A stretch of DNA of 36,575 nucleotides from an uncultured Bacilli bacterium (GCA_947624145.1 CANQIU010000005.1:1-36575), one strand, 5' to 3'; positions 18,796-27,981 are shown, counted from the stretch's first letter. The notes: a model not told the origin generated them from the sequence alone. Made by a program: numbers and translations.

Positions 18796-19707
18796 TTATG
18801 GTGTTGATTGTATTGGAGCTCCAGTTGAGCAATCAACAGTAGTAAATTTTAATGTACCATTAAAGGCAACTGTTTTATTTTCAGTTCCTGCTATTTCATT
18901 TTGAACAGTACTTGCATTATATTGTTGATCCCAACTCCAGTTTAAAAATGTAACTTGAGCTTTCCATTTATGAACAACAGTTTGACCTGAGGTTCCAGAG
19001 ATTTTAAATACATTTTGATGATTATTTACTTCATCTGAAAGATAATTTGAATTAGGGACTTCAATATTATTGGTAACTGTTGTTATATCCCAACCTTTTA
19101 TTGATTCTTCTTCAGGTTCACAATTAGTTGCAACTCCAGCTTTATTATCACATACTTTTAAGTTAGATAATTCATTGCTTCCGCCTGAGCTTTCCAAATC
19201 CACATAACTTGTTACATATTGTCCTAAATTTGTAGATTGTACATTAGTTATTTCTTTATATCCTTGACTATCAAAATCATAGAATATATTAAATAATAAT
19301 TCTGGTTGTTTTGCTCTAGCTTTGGAATCTTCTACCGATACACCATTTGTTTCTTTTTCATATTCAGGATGATGGCTGAAAGTATTTGACGTAATATTTA
19401 AAGAAACTGTATAACAAAGATTAGCCGTAGCAGCATCAGCATCACTTACTTTTAAAGAAAGTTGCCCTTCTGAAGTACCTCTTTGTGATCCTAAATCTTT
19501 TGCAAAATTTTCTTGATTTGCTATTACATTAATTTCAGAAAATGTTCCATAGGCAAGTGAATCACTTGTTTTAGTTGTAACATCTACCTTTGCTTGCGCA
19601 CCTGCTCCTACTTGAGCTGTAAAGTAGGCAAAAGTAGCCCCTACTATAGCAACAAGTAATGTTGCTACTGCAATAACTGTCAATAATAAAGTATTTTTCT
19701 TATCCAT
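18796..19707 (-). CDS. Surface protein 1 with SipW-cognate-type N-terminal signal (start trimmed to MDKKNTLLL)
   Basis: MDKKNTLLLTVIAVATLLVAIVGATFAYFTAQVG (GATFAYFTA typical of SipW/TasA/CalY-type signals); AGGAGG RBS directly before 19707 and TATAAT just upstream. Confidence 0.78.
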   Translation of the reverse strand: MDKKNTLLLTVIAVATLLVAIVGATFAYFTAQVGAGAQAKVDVTTKTSDSLAYGTFSEINVIANQENFAKDLGSQRGTSEGQLSLKVSDADAATANLCYTVSLNITSNTFSHHPEYEKETNGVSVEDSKARAKQPELLFNIFYDFDSQGYKEITNVQSTNLGQYVTSYVDLESSGGSNELSNLKVCDNKAGVATNCEPEEESIKGWDITTVTNNIEVPNSNYLSDEVNNHQNVFKISGTSGQTVVHKWKAQVTFLNWSWDQQYNASTVQNEIAGTENKTVAFNGTLKFTTVDCSTGAPIQSTP

Positions 19708-19779
19708 TTCTCCTCCTTCTATTATACATGTTAACAAATTTTTAATTTAAAATCAATCTTTTTTATAAAAAAAATTATT

Positions 19780-19813
19780 CCAATTAAAAAAGGAGAACCA
19801 CTTTTTTAGTGGT
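19780..19813 (-). terminator. Rho-independent terminator of surface gene 2
   Basis: Minus strand GAACCACTAAAAAAGTGGTTCTCCTTTTTT. Confidence 0.75.
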
Positions 19814-19886
19814 TCGAATAAGAAAAATACTTTTTATATAATCTATATTAAAATAAATTATATACAATTAATTAAATAAAATATAA

Positions 19887-20840
19887 TTATTCACCTGAGC
19901 AACTTTGAAGTGGTGTAAATTTTAAAGTAGCACTAAGTGTTTTATTTTCATTTTTGTGTTGATCAGCTGATACATTATTATATAAATCATTATCACTATA
20001 ATTAACAAATGTTACTGCTACTTTCCATAAATCATAAACAGTTGTATTTGAGCCAGCTTGTGCTTCTAACTTATGTTCAAAATTAGTTACTGCATAAGCT
20101 CCGCCTTCTTTTATCGGAACTCTTATTTTTTTAACATTATGAAATAATGAGCTGGAAGCTGATTCTGCACTACTACCTACTTCAGTTATATCAAATCCTT
20201 TTATAGGTTGGGTATCTTGACAATTTGAACTATCATCACTAACAAGGCCTGTTGTTTTATCTGTCTTGCAAACTCTTGTGCTATCTAAAACATTATCAAA
20301 CAATAATTGATGTTGTTCTTCATCTATGAATATGGATTGACTATATAAATTTGTATCTCCTTGATCAATTTGTTTTAGTTTTTCAGTAACATTACCATCA
20401 ATTACATCTGTAACATTTTTTTCTTTCCAAATATTTAAGACTAGTTCAGGATAATTTGCATCATTACTTATACCATGAGTTTTAGGTAATGAATATTCAA
20501 AATCATTACTTGATATTTCTATATCTACGTTATAGCAATAATTTCTTGTTTTTTCTTGTACACCAGCATCATTTGTTGGAACAAAACTAACATATCCGGT
20601 TGTTTCACCCCTTAATGAACCTTTTCCTTTAGCAAAATTTTCTTGAGTAGCTATAATTTTTATATCATCAAGTTCTTGGAAAATTGTAGCAATATCCACT
20701 GTTTTAGTTTCTACCTTGATCTCTGCTTGAGCACCATTCCCCACTTGCGCAGTAAAGTATGCAAATGTTGCACCTACTATTGCAACTAGTAATGTTGCTA
20801 CTGCTATTACTGTTAATAATAACGTATTCTTTTTATCCAT
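19887..20840 (-). CDS. Surface protein 2 with SipW-type N-terminal signal
   Basis: MDKKNTLLLTVIAVATLLVAIVGATFAYFTAQ; paralogous to 23859..24836 across its length (QENFAKGKGSLRGETTGYVS, YDLWKVAVTFVNYSDND). Confidence 0.8.
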   Translation of the reverse strand: MDKKNTLLLTVIAVATLLVAIVGATFAYFTAQVGNGAQAEIKVETKTVDIATIFQELDDIKIIATQENFAKGKGSLRGETTGYVSFVPTNDAGVQEKTRNYCYNVDIEISSNDFEYSLPKTHGISNDANYPELVLNIWKEKNVTDVIDGNVTEKLKQIDQGDTNLYSQSIFIDEEQHQLLFDNVLDSTRVCKTDKTTGLVSDDSSNCQDTQPIKGFDITEVGSSAESASSSLFHNVKKIRVPIKEGGAYAVTNFEHKLEAQAGSNTTVYDLWKVAVTFVNYSDNDLYNNVSADQHKNENKTLSATLKFTPLQSCSGE

Positions 20841-20868
20841 CCTTTTCTATTCCTCCTATCTATTTTCC

Positions 20869-20900
20869 ATTCTACCAAAAAAAAAAGTTTAGAATGTCAA
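20869..20900 (-). promoter_or_regulatory. Candidate promoter of surface gene 2 with T10 tract in the spacer
   Basis: Minus strand TTGACA (20895-20900) - 20-nt spacer containing T10 (20877-20886) - TAGAAT (20869-20874), followed by AGGAGG RBS and ATG. Confidence 0.5.
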
Positions 20901-20920
20901 GTCCTTTATCTAAACTTTTT
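20877..20920 (-). terminator. Terminator hairpin downstream of transposase copy 1
   Basis: AAAAAGTTTAGA / TCTAAACTTTTT stem (20882-20893 / 20909-20920) with T10 on the minus strand. Confidence 0.65.
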
Positions 20921-20962
20921 ACTTTTTTATAGAAAAAGCATTTTTATTACTTTATTTATTTT

Positions 20963-21005
20963 TTATTAAATCTTAATTTAAACTTATTAAATTAAGATTT
21001 AATAA
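20963..21005. repeat. Perfect 19-bp inverted repeat downstream of transposase; candidate IS end hairpin or terminator
   Basis: TTATTAAATCTTAATTTAA-ACTTA-TTAAATTAAGATTTAATAA; repeated at 24959-25001 in copy 2. Confidence 0.8.
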
Positions 21006-21045
21006 GTAATTTAAACTATATTTCCCCCTCCCCATAAGTCTTCCT

Positions 21046-22185
21046 TTAGGCATATACATACTCCTTAGTTATATTTTCTTTATCTGGTGGTTTTTTCTTT
21101 TCTATTTTCTTTATTAAAACTAATTTAGTTAAACACTTTTTACACTTTCTTACATCATATCCATTTATTCTTTTTAATATTTCTATTTTACTTAATAACT
21201 TCTCTTTATTTTTCTTAGTCTTAGTTATTATCTTTAAAATCTTTATTCTTCTTGTTTTATTCTTTGTAGCATACAATCCATAATATCTTATCTTCATAAA
21301 GTTCTTAGGTAAAGTATGTAGTAAGAATCTTCTAATAAACTCTTCTCCTTTTAATTTCATTGTCTTTTCTATTGATCGATCATAAGAATCTTTATATTTA
21401 AATATTACACTCTTTTTATTTATCTTTACTATTCTTTCATTACTTATACATACTTTATATACATATTTAGCTAAATACTTATAGACACTTTCTATATTAT
21501 CAAATGGTTTCTTACAATAACAATCCCATTTTTTATTAATTAAATTATCTAAGTATTTAGATAAATATTCTTTATTACTTAAATATTCTAGATCTTTATA
21601 AAAGTTTAATTCTACTTTTTTTAATTTTTTAATTAATTTATTTTTAAATTTCTTTTCAAGTTTTTCTAGAGGTATTTCTTCATAATCTATCCACTTATGA
21701 TTTTTTATTCCCCCTTTAGTTACAATCATATGCACATGAGGATAATAAGCTTCTACTTGGGTCCAAGTATGGAGCATTGATATTATACCTGGTGTTATAT
21801 CTTTAAATAATTCTATTATTGTTTCTTTACTTACATTTAAGATTAAGTTATAACATACTTTTTTATTTTGATAAAATATTTTATATAATTCACTAGGAAT
21901 CGTAAATACAATATGATAATAACTGACATTTAATATATCTTGTTTATGTTTATCTATCCATACTTCTTTTTTATAATCTTGGCAATTAGGACAATGTCTA
22001 TTATTACAAGAATTATAACTATATACTATATCATTACATTTAGGACATTTATAGACATGTCCTCCCAGCTTTTTAGTTTTACATTCTAGAATAGAATAAA
22101 ATACTTTACTTTGTTCTATTGACATACTATATTGTTCTTTATAACTTTTTCCAAATTTTTGAAATATCTCTTGTATTGTATTCAT
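21046..22185 (-). mobile_element. IS91-family (HUH, Y2) transposase copy 1
   Basis: Zinc-binding N-term (CPKCNDIVYSYNSCNNRHCPNCQ), HUH motif HVHMIV, YLAKYVYKVCISNERI with Y-x3-Y. Confidence 0.9.
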
Positions 22186-23018
22186 TAATTTAAAATAATA
22201 ATTATTTTTTGAAGAGCTTTAATAGTATCTTCAAACTTTATATTTTTAGCATAAGAATTTTTTAAAATATAATTATTCCACAATAGATGTATATTATTAT
22301 CATTTACTAATTCATTAATAACATCATTAAAAAAATCTATATTATAAGTTGTTTCTCTTCTTTTAAAAGTATTCTTTATAGCTTTAATTAAACTATCTTT
22401 ATTTATTTCTTTAAACTTTGTATTAACTAAAATATAAATATCATAAAAATCTTTTAATCTAGTATTTAATAAACCTCTTACAATAATAGTTTGAAATTTT
22501 TCCGCAATGACAGTTTCTATTGTATAAGCCATAATAGATATCTTTTTATTTTCAAATATCGAATTATAATTAAAATTTATTTCTCTTGGTGTAATAATAT
22601 CTCCCGTAGTTAATTCTACTGTTATATAAGTTTTATTATTATCTAATTTACCTAAAATATTTATTCTAAAACCACCATATTCATCTTCTAATCTAATATC
22701 TTTAATAGATATTAATTCTAAAGAAACATTATCTTCAATATTAATATTTATTATTTCTTTAAATACTTTTTCTATTTCTTCTTTCGTAAGAGTTATACCT
22801 TTTAATGTTGCATCCATATCTTTAGTGGTTCTTTCATTATCACCAATTATTGATGTTAATAATAATCCTCCTTTTAATATAATTTGTCCTTTATAATTAC
22901 TTTTAGAAATTCTTTCTAAAAGTCTTTCAAAATAAAATAATTGATAATACTTTTGAGATATATCACTATTCCCTTTAGCTTTTTTTAATATAATATTTTT
23001 TAATTTACTAGCATTCAT
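22185..23018 (-). CDS. AbiEii/AbiGii-family nucleotidyltransferase toxin
   Basis: GQIILKGGLLLTSIIGDNERTTKDMDATLKG (GG...T.D.D nucleotidyltransferase motif); VIAEKFQTIIVRGLLNTRLKDFYDIYIL. Confidence 0.93.
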   Translation of the reverse strand: MNASKLKNIILKKAKGNSDISQKYYQLFYFERLLERISKSNYKGQIILKGGLLLTSIIGDNERTTKDMDATLKGITLTKEEIEKVFKEIININIEDNVSLELISIKDIRLEDEYGGFRINILGKLDNNKTYITVELTTGDIITPREINFNYNSIFENKKISIMAYTIETVIAEKFQTIIVRGLLNTRLKDFYDIYILVNTKFKEINKDSLIKAIKNTFKRRETTYNIDFFNDVINELVNDNNIHLLWNNYILKNSYAKNIKFEDTIKALQKIIIILN

Positions 23019-23611
23019 TATAACAAAACCTCCATATATTCTCTAATCTTTTTATCAATATGTAATTTCTTAGCATATTTCATTAATTTATTTAAATCTT
23101 TTTCTTTTAAAGAAGCATATCTTTTTAATGCTTTAGTAAAGATTTCTTTATCTAAATGATTTCTATATTTTACAATATCACAAATAGTTCTTTCTCTATC
23201 ATAAATTCGTAAAGACATCCCAAAGGGAGATTCCACGGTAGTTAATCCTAAATTTAATAATTCTTTTTTAACATAATGTAATACAATATTTTTATTTTTA
23301 TTTAAAGAACCATTGTATCCTACCGGAACAGTCATATCAAAATAAAGGGGTGTTCTATCAGATAAATCATAAAAGAATAAAGCCGTAGTATGAGAAAAAA
23401 TACAATTTTTAGATTTTAATTGATAAATATAATAATCATCACAAAAACTATTAGAAATTGCATAGTATCCCCTGGAAACTCTTTCTAATTTTCCTTGTTT
23501 AACTAATCTTGTCAATTCTATTGTATTTATATGATTTTCTTTTACTTGTTTAGTTGTAACATATCCTTTATTATCATTAGCAATGCTAATAATTTTATTA
23601 GCATTTGTCAT
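23018..23611 (-). CDS. AbiEi-family antitoxin (type IV TA)
   Basis: GYVTTKQVKENHINTIELTRLVKQGKLERVSRGYYA winged helix; FSHTTALFFYDLSDRTP; RERTICDIVKYR; overlaps AbiEii start. Confidence 0.93.
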   Translation of the reverse strand: MTNANKIISIANDNKGYVTTKQVKENHINTIELTRLVKQGKLERVSRGYYAISNSFCDDYYIYQLKSKNCIFSHTTALFFYDLSDRTPLYFDMTVPVGYNGSLNKNKNIVLHYVKKELLNLGLTTVESPFGMSLRIYDRERTICDIVKYRNHLDKEIFTKALKRYASLKEKDLNKLMKYAKKLHIDKKIREYMEVLL

Positions 23612-23729
23612 AATACCACTGTCCTTTTTAATAATTTTAGCATTTATTTATAAATAAGTAAATAAAAATATGTTGCTTTTAAACTTATTTTTTATTATTT
23701 TTAAGTTATTTTGCAACATTTAAAATTCT

Positions 23730-23763
23730 TTTATAAAAAAAGGAGAACCACTTTTTTGTGGTT
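23730..23763 (-). terminator. Rho-independent terminator of surface gene 3
   Basis: Minus strand GAACCACAAAAAAGTGGTTCTCCTTTTTTT; homologous to the gene 2 terminator. Confidence 0.75.
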
Positions 23764-23858
23764 CGAATAAGAAAAATACTTTTTATATAATCTATTTAAA
23801 ATAAATTATATACACAATTAATTAAATAATATTTATCGAATAATATATTATTTTTTTA

Positions 23859-24836
23859 TTAAGCACCTGTACCAGGGCATGTAGTTGAAGCAAACTTTAA
23901 TTTAGCATCAAAAGTATTACCTTCATTATCATGTTGGTCAGCATAATTAGTTGAATTTTGATGTGCTGCTTTCCAATTAGTTATTGCTCCATTAGTATCA
24001 GTTGTATCAATATCATTATCACTATAATTAACAAACGTTACAGCAACTTTCCATAAATCATATTTAGTTTTATTACCGTTAGCAGCAGATATTTCATGAA
24101 TAAAGTTATTTGCATCATAAGATGCCGAAATCTTTTCTTGAGTCGGTATTTCTAATGTTTTTGTCCCGTGTAAATCAGTATCTATAGAATCAGTAACTTC
24201 GTCGTTACCTAATATTGTAATATTATATCCTTTAATTGTTTTATCGGATCCACTACTACAATTTTCTCCCTTGCCATCACAAATATTAGTATTTTCAAGT
24301 ACAGTATCATAAGTTACATTACGATTATTTGATAATAAGTATGATTGGTTGTAAAGATATGTATCTCCTTCGTCAATTTTTTTGGCTTCTTCAGCAGCAT
24401 CAGAAGTAACTGTATCCGTAGTTTTTTTATAAACACTTAATACAAGTTCAGGGTAATTGGCATTATGACTTTCTCCATCAGTTTTGGGCAATGAATATAC
24501 GAAATCATTACTTGTAACTTCTATAGTTGCAGTATAACAATATTTACTTGGTGTTTCACTAGTGGTATCACTTCTCGTTACTAAACTAACATATCCAGAA
24601 GTTTCGCCTCTTAATGAACCTTTGCCTTTAGCAAAATTTTCTTGATCAGCTGTAATTAATAAATCACCAAATGATACAAAAGATGTTGAATCTACAGTCT
24701 TTGTTTCAACTGTTATTTGTGCTTCCTTTCCTCCACCAATTTGTGCAGTAAAGTATGCAAATGTTGCACCTACTATCGCAACTAGTAATGTTGCTACTGC
24801 TATTACTGTTAATAATAACGTATTCTTTTTATCCAT
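23859..24836 (-). CDS. Surface protein 3 with SipW-type N-terminal signal
   Basis: MDKKNTLLLTVIAVATLLVAIVGATFAYFTAQ; paralog of surface protein 2. Confidence 0.8.
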   Translation of the reverse strand: MDKKNTLLLTVIAVATLLVAIVGATFAYFTAQIGGGKEAQITVETKTVDSTSFVSFGDLLITADQENFAKGKGSLRGETSGYVSLVTRSDTTSETPSKYCYTATIEVTSNDFVYSLPKTDGESHNANYPELVLSVYKKTTDTVTSDAAEEAKKIDEGDTYLYNQSYLLSNNRNVTYDTVLENTNICDGKGENCSSGSDKTIKGYNITILGNDEVTDSIDTDLHGTKTLEIPTQEKISASYDANNFIHEISAANGNKTKYDLWKVAVTFVNYSDNDIDTTDTNGAITNWKAAHQNSTNYADQHDNEGNTFDAKLKFASTTCPGTGA

Positions 24837-26178
24837 CCTTTTCTATTCCTCCTATCTATTTTCCATTCTACCAAAAAAAAAAGTTTAGAATGTCAAGTCC
24901 TTTATCTAAACTTTTTACTTTTTTATAGAAAAAGCATTTTTATTACTTTATTTATTTTTTATTAAATCTTAATTTAAACTTATTAAATTAAGATTTAATA
25001 AGTAATTTAAACTATATTTCCCCCTCCCCATAAGTCTTCCTTTAGGCATATACATACTCCTTAGTTATATTTTCTTTATCTGGTGGTTTTTTCTTTTCTA
25101 TTTTCTTTATTAAAACTAATTTAGTTAAACACTTTTTACACTTTCTTACATCATATCCATTTATTCTTTTTAATATTTCTATTTTACTTAATAACTTCTC
25201 TTTATTTTTCTTAGTCTTAGTTATTATCTTTAAAATCTTTATTCTTCTTGTTTTATTCTTTGTAGCATACAATCCATAATATCTTATCTTCATAAAGTTC
25301 TTAGGTAAAGTATGTAGTAAGAATCTTCTAATAAACTCTTCTCCTTTTAATTTCATTGTCTTTTCTATTGATCGATCATAAGAATCTTTATATTTAAATA
25401 TTACACTCTTTTTATTTATCTTTACTATTCTTTCATTACTTATACATACTTTATATACATATTTAGCTAAATACTTATAGACACTTTCTATATTATCAAA
25501 TGGTTTCTTACAATAACAATCCCATTTTTTATTAATTAAATTATCTAAGTATTTAGATAAATATTCTTTATTACTTAAATATTCTAGATCTTTATAAAAG
25601 TTTAATTCTACTTTTTTTAATTTTTTAATTAATTTATTTTTAAATTTCTTTTCAAGTTTTTCTAGAGGTATTTCTTCATAATCTATCCACTTATGATTTT
25701 TTATTCCCCCTTTAGTTACAATCATATGCACATGAGGATAATAAGCTTCTACTTGGGTCCAAGTATGGAGCATTGATATTATACCTGGTGTTATATCTTT
25801 AAATAATTCTATTATTGTTTCTTTACTTACATTTAAGATTAAGTTATAACATACTTTTTTATTTTGATAAAATATTTTATATAATTCACTAGGAATCGTA
25901 AATACAATATGATAATAACTGACATTTAATATATCTTGTTTATGTTTATCTATCCATACTTCTTTTTTATAATCTTGGCAATTAGGACAATGTCTATTAT
26001 TACAAGAATTATAACTATATACTATATCATTACATTTAGGACATTTATAGACATGTCCTCCCAGCTTTTTAGTTTTACATTCTAGAATAGAATAAAATAC
26101 TTTACTTTGTTCTATTGACATACTATATTGTTCTTTATAACTTTTTCCAAATTTTTGAAATATCTCTTGTATTGTATT
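24744..26178. repeat. Copy 2 of ~1,435-bp near-identical direct repeat
   Basis: See 20748..22182; includes identical T10 tract at 24873-24882. Confidence 0.85.
24865..24896 (-). promoter_or_regulatory. Candidate promoter of surface gene 3 with T10 tract in spacer
   Basis: TTGACA (24891-24896), T10 (24873-24882), TAGAAT (24865-24870) on minus strand. Confidence 0.5.
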
Positions 26179-26184
26179 TTTCAT
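25042..26184 (-). mobile_element. IS91-family (HUH, Y2) transposase copy 2
   Basis: Protein identical to copy 1 except for one extra Lys at residue 2 (MKNTIQ vs MNTIQ). Confidence 0.9.
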
Positions 26185-26212
26185 TATTCTTTCCTTTTAG
26201 GACTTATAACAA

Positions 26213-27268
26213 TTAAAATTTACTTAATAAATCAATTAATCTTGTATTTTTAAAAATACTTTCTCTTCCTACTTTTTCAACTTCAAGTAAGCCAACATCT
26301 ACTAAACTATTTAAATAAGTAGAAGCCGTTTGTCTAGTTACATTGCATCTGTCTTCTATATAATTAATTTTAGTATAAACTTCAAAGAATAAAGAATCTA
26401 ATAATTCATCGGAATATATTTTAGGTAATTTGGTTCTAAATTCATTCTTATAAGATTCCATTTCATTTTGAATTTGTTTAATTAATTCAATTGTATTTTT
26501 AGAAGTATCTTCAATTCCTTTTAATATAAATATAAGCCAATCTTCATAGTTATTATTTTCTCTAAATTCCGTAAATAACGTATAATATTGACTTTTATTT
26601 TTATTTATATAATTACTTAAATAAAGAATAGGACTATCTAAAATATTATTTAATACTAAATATAATACATTTAATATTCTACCTGTTCTTCCATTACCAT
26701 CGTAAAATGGATGAATAGATTCAAATTGATAATGAATTAAAGCCATTTTAATTAATGGATCTACTTCATTATCATCTTCATTAATATAATCTTCAAGATT
26801 TTTTAATAAGTCCCTAATTTCTTTTTCATTTTGAGGTGGGGTATAAATTACTTCATTAGTTTTGCTATTTACTAGTTTAGTGCCTGGAGTTTTTCTTATG
26901 CCTGCTTTATTATGTTCAATCATTCCTTGTAATTCTACTAAAACATTAGTTGAAATAAATCCCTTTTCTTTTATAATTTCATATCCCCGCCAAATAGCTC
27001 TTCGATAATCAACAACTTCTTTAGCTGCCTCATCTTTAAATCCGCTTTCTGTTAATATTTTATAAATGCTATCATGGGTAGTTACAATATTTTCAATGGC
27101 ACTACTATCCTTAGCTTCATTAATGGTAATAGCATTAATTAAAATATGTTGGTTTGGAATTGAACTAGCCAAGCCTTTTAATTCGGCAATGGATCTTGAA
27201 GCTTCATTTAATGCTTCCAGTATTCTGGGGGTTTTTAAATTGCAATCATTAAATGGTAATAATTTCAT
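26213..27268 (-). CDS. Fic family protein (class II-like, N-terminal inhibitory motif)
   Basis: HPFYDGNGRTGR Fic motif; SSAIEN matches [S/T]xxxE[G/N]; C-terminal winged-helix-like region. Confidence 0.94.
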   Translation of the reverse strand: MKLLPFNDCNLKTPRILEALNEASRSIAELKGLASSIPNQHILINAITINEAKDSSAIENIVTTHDSIYKILTESGFKDEAAKEVVDYRRAIWRGYEIIKEKGFISTNVLVELQGMIEHNKAGIRKTPGTKLVNSKTNEVIYTPPQNEKEIRDLLKNLEDYINEDDNEVDPLIKMALIHYQFESIHPFYDGNGRTGRILNVLYLVLNNILDSPILYLSNYINKNKSQYYTLFTEFRENNNYEDWLIFILKGIEDTSKNTIELIKQIQNEMESYKNEFRTKLPKIYSDELLDSLFFEVYTKINYIEDRCNVTRQTASTYLNSLVDVGLLEVEKVGRESIFKNTRLIDLLSKF

Positions 27269-27302
27269 ATTATCATCTCCTGATATAATATTACGCTATT
27301 TT

Positions 27303-27352
27303 TTTAACATATACAAGAAATATGTTAAATTTTTTTATTTTTTTTAACATAT
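27303..27352. promoter_or_regulatory. Inverted repeat plus extra half-site upstream of fic; candidate operator
   Basis: TTTAACATAT-ACAAGAA-ATATGTTAAA (27303-27329) and TTTAACATAT again at 27343-27352. Confidence 0.45.
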
Positions 27353-27355
27353 ATT

Positions 27356-27901
27356 TTATAATTTTGGATATTTTGTTAATATTAACTTCTTAGCTTTAGC
27401 TTGTCCTTCTTCTAAAGCTTTTGCAAAATAATCATATCTAACTTCTTCATAACCATTCTCATTATCCGAAGTATTATAAGGATTTAATATCATATTTTCT
27501 TTTTCAAAAGTAGTAATTAAAGGGCTTCTTTTATCACTTTCTTTACTAGCATAAATACATTTACCTGATTCAATATCTTTATATATTTTAGATTCCGCAA
27601 TGGGACTATTGATTGAAACATTCTTAGTATAATAATTAGTTTCTTCATAACAAACATTCCAATCACTATAATAAGCTCTAGTACAAACATATAAACCATT
27701 GGTTTCTGTAATCGAAAAAGAAGCTAAAATTTGTTTTAATATTTCGGAAATATTAGTACTATCTAATTCTTCACCTTTAGAATTAGTTATTTTTAAATAT
27801 TCTTTAATTAAGTCTAATTCTAATAGTTCCTTAATTCTTTCTCTTCGTTCAATTTCTTTAGTTACCAACTTTCTTAATTTTGTTAATTCATAACTTTTCA
27901 A
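27356..27901 (-). CDS. Hypothetical protein
   Basis: Full ORF upstream of fic; no recognised family. Confidence 0.6.
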   Translation of the reverse strand: MKSYELTKLRKLVTKEIERRERIKELLELDLIKEYLKITNSKGEELDSTNISEILKQILASFSITETNGLYVCTRAYYSDWNVCYEETNYYTKNVSINSPIAESKIYKDIESGKCIYASKESDKRSPLITTFEKENMILNPYNTSDNENGYEEVRYDYFAKALEEGQAKAKKLILTKYPKL

Positions 27902-27940
27902 ATATAACCACTCCTTACATTTAAATTATATAATAAAAAA

Positions 27941-27981
27941 GATTAGTTTTAATTCTACAATCTGCAGAATTAAAACTAATC
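27941..27981 (-). terminator. Terminator of methyltransferase gene
   Basis: Perfect 16-bp stem GATTAGTTTTAATTCT / AGAATTAAAACTAATC followed on the minus strand by TTTTTT. Confidence 0.75.

Larger units (their letters stand above)
20748..22182. repeat. Copy 1 of ~1,435-bp near-identical direct repeat (IS91-type transposase + terminator + promoter + signal-peptide codons)
   Basis: Aligned by eye with 24744..26178 at constant offset 3996; only one difference noticed (C/T in signal peptide, 60 nt from ATG). Confidence 0.85.

Noticed and set aside
18796-19737. Upstream start at 19737 (MLTCIIEGGEMDKK...)
   Set aside because: The extension overlaps the TATAAT and AGGAGG elements; MDKKNTLLL at 19707 matches the paralogs.
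20748-22182. Assembly artefact as explanation for the direct repeat
   Set aside because: Flanks and surface-gene bodies differ and one internal SNP is present, so these are two real loci; long reads should still confirm.
27066-27893. ORFs 27066..27347 (+), 27517..27699 (-), 27699..27893 (+)
   Set aside because: Overlap the fic gene and the 27356..27901 ORF in other frames; no motifs.
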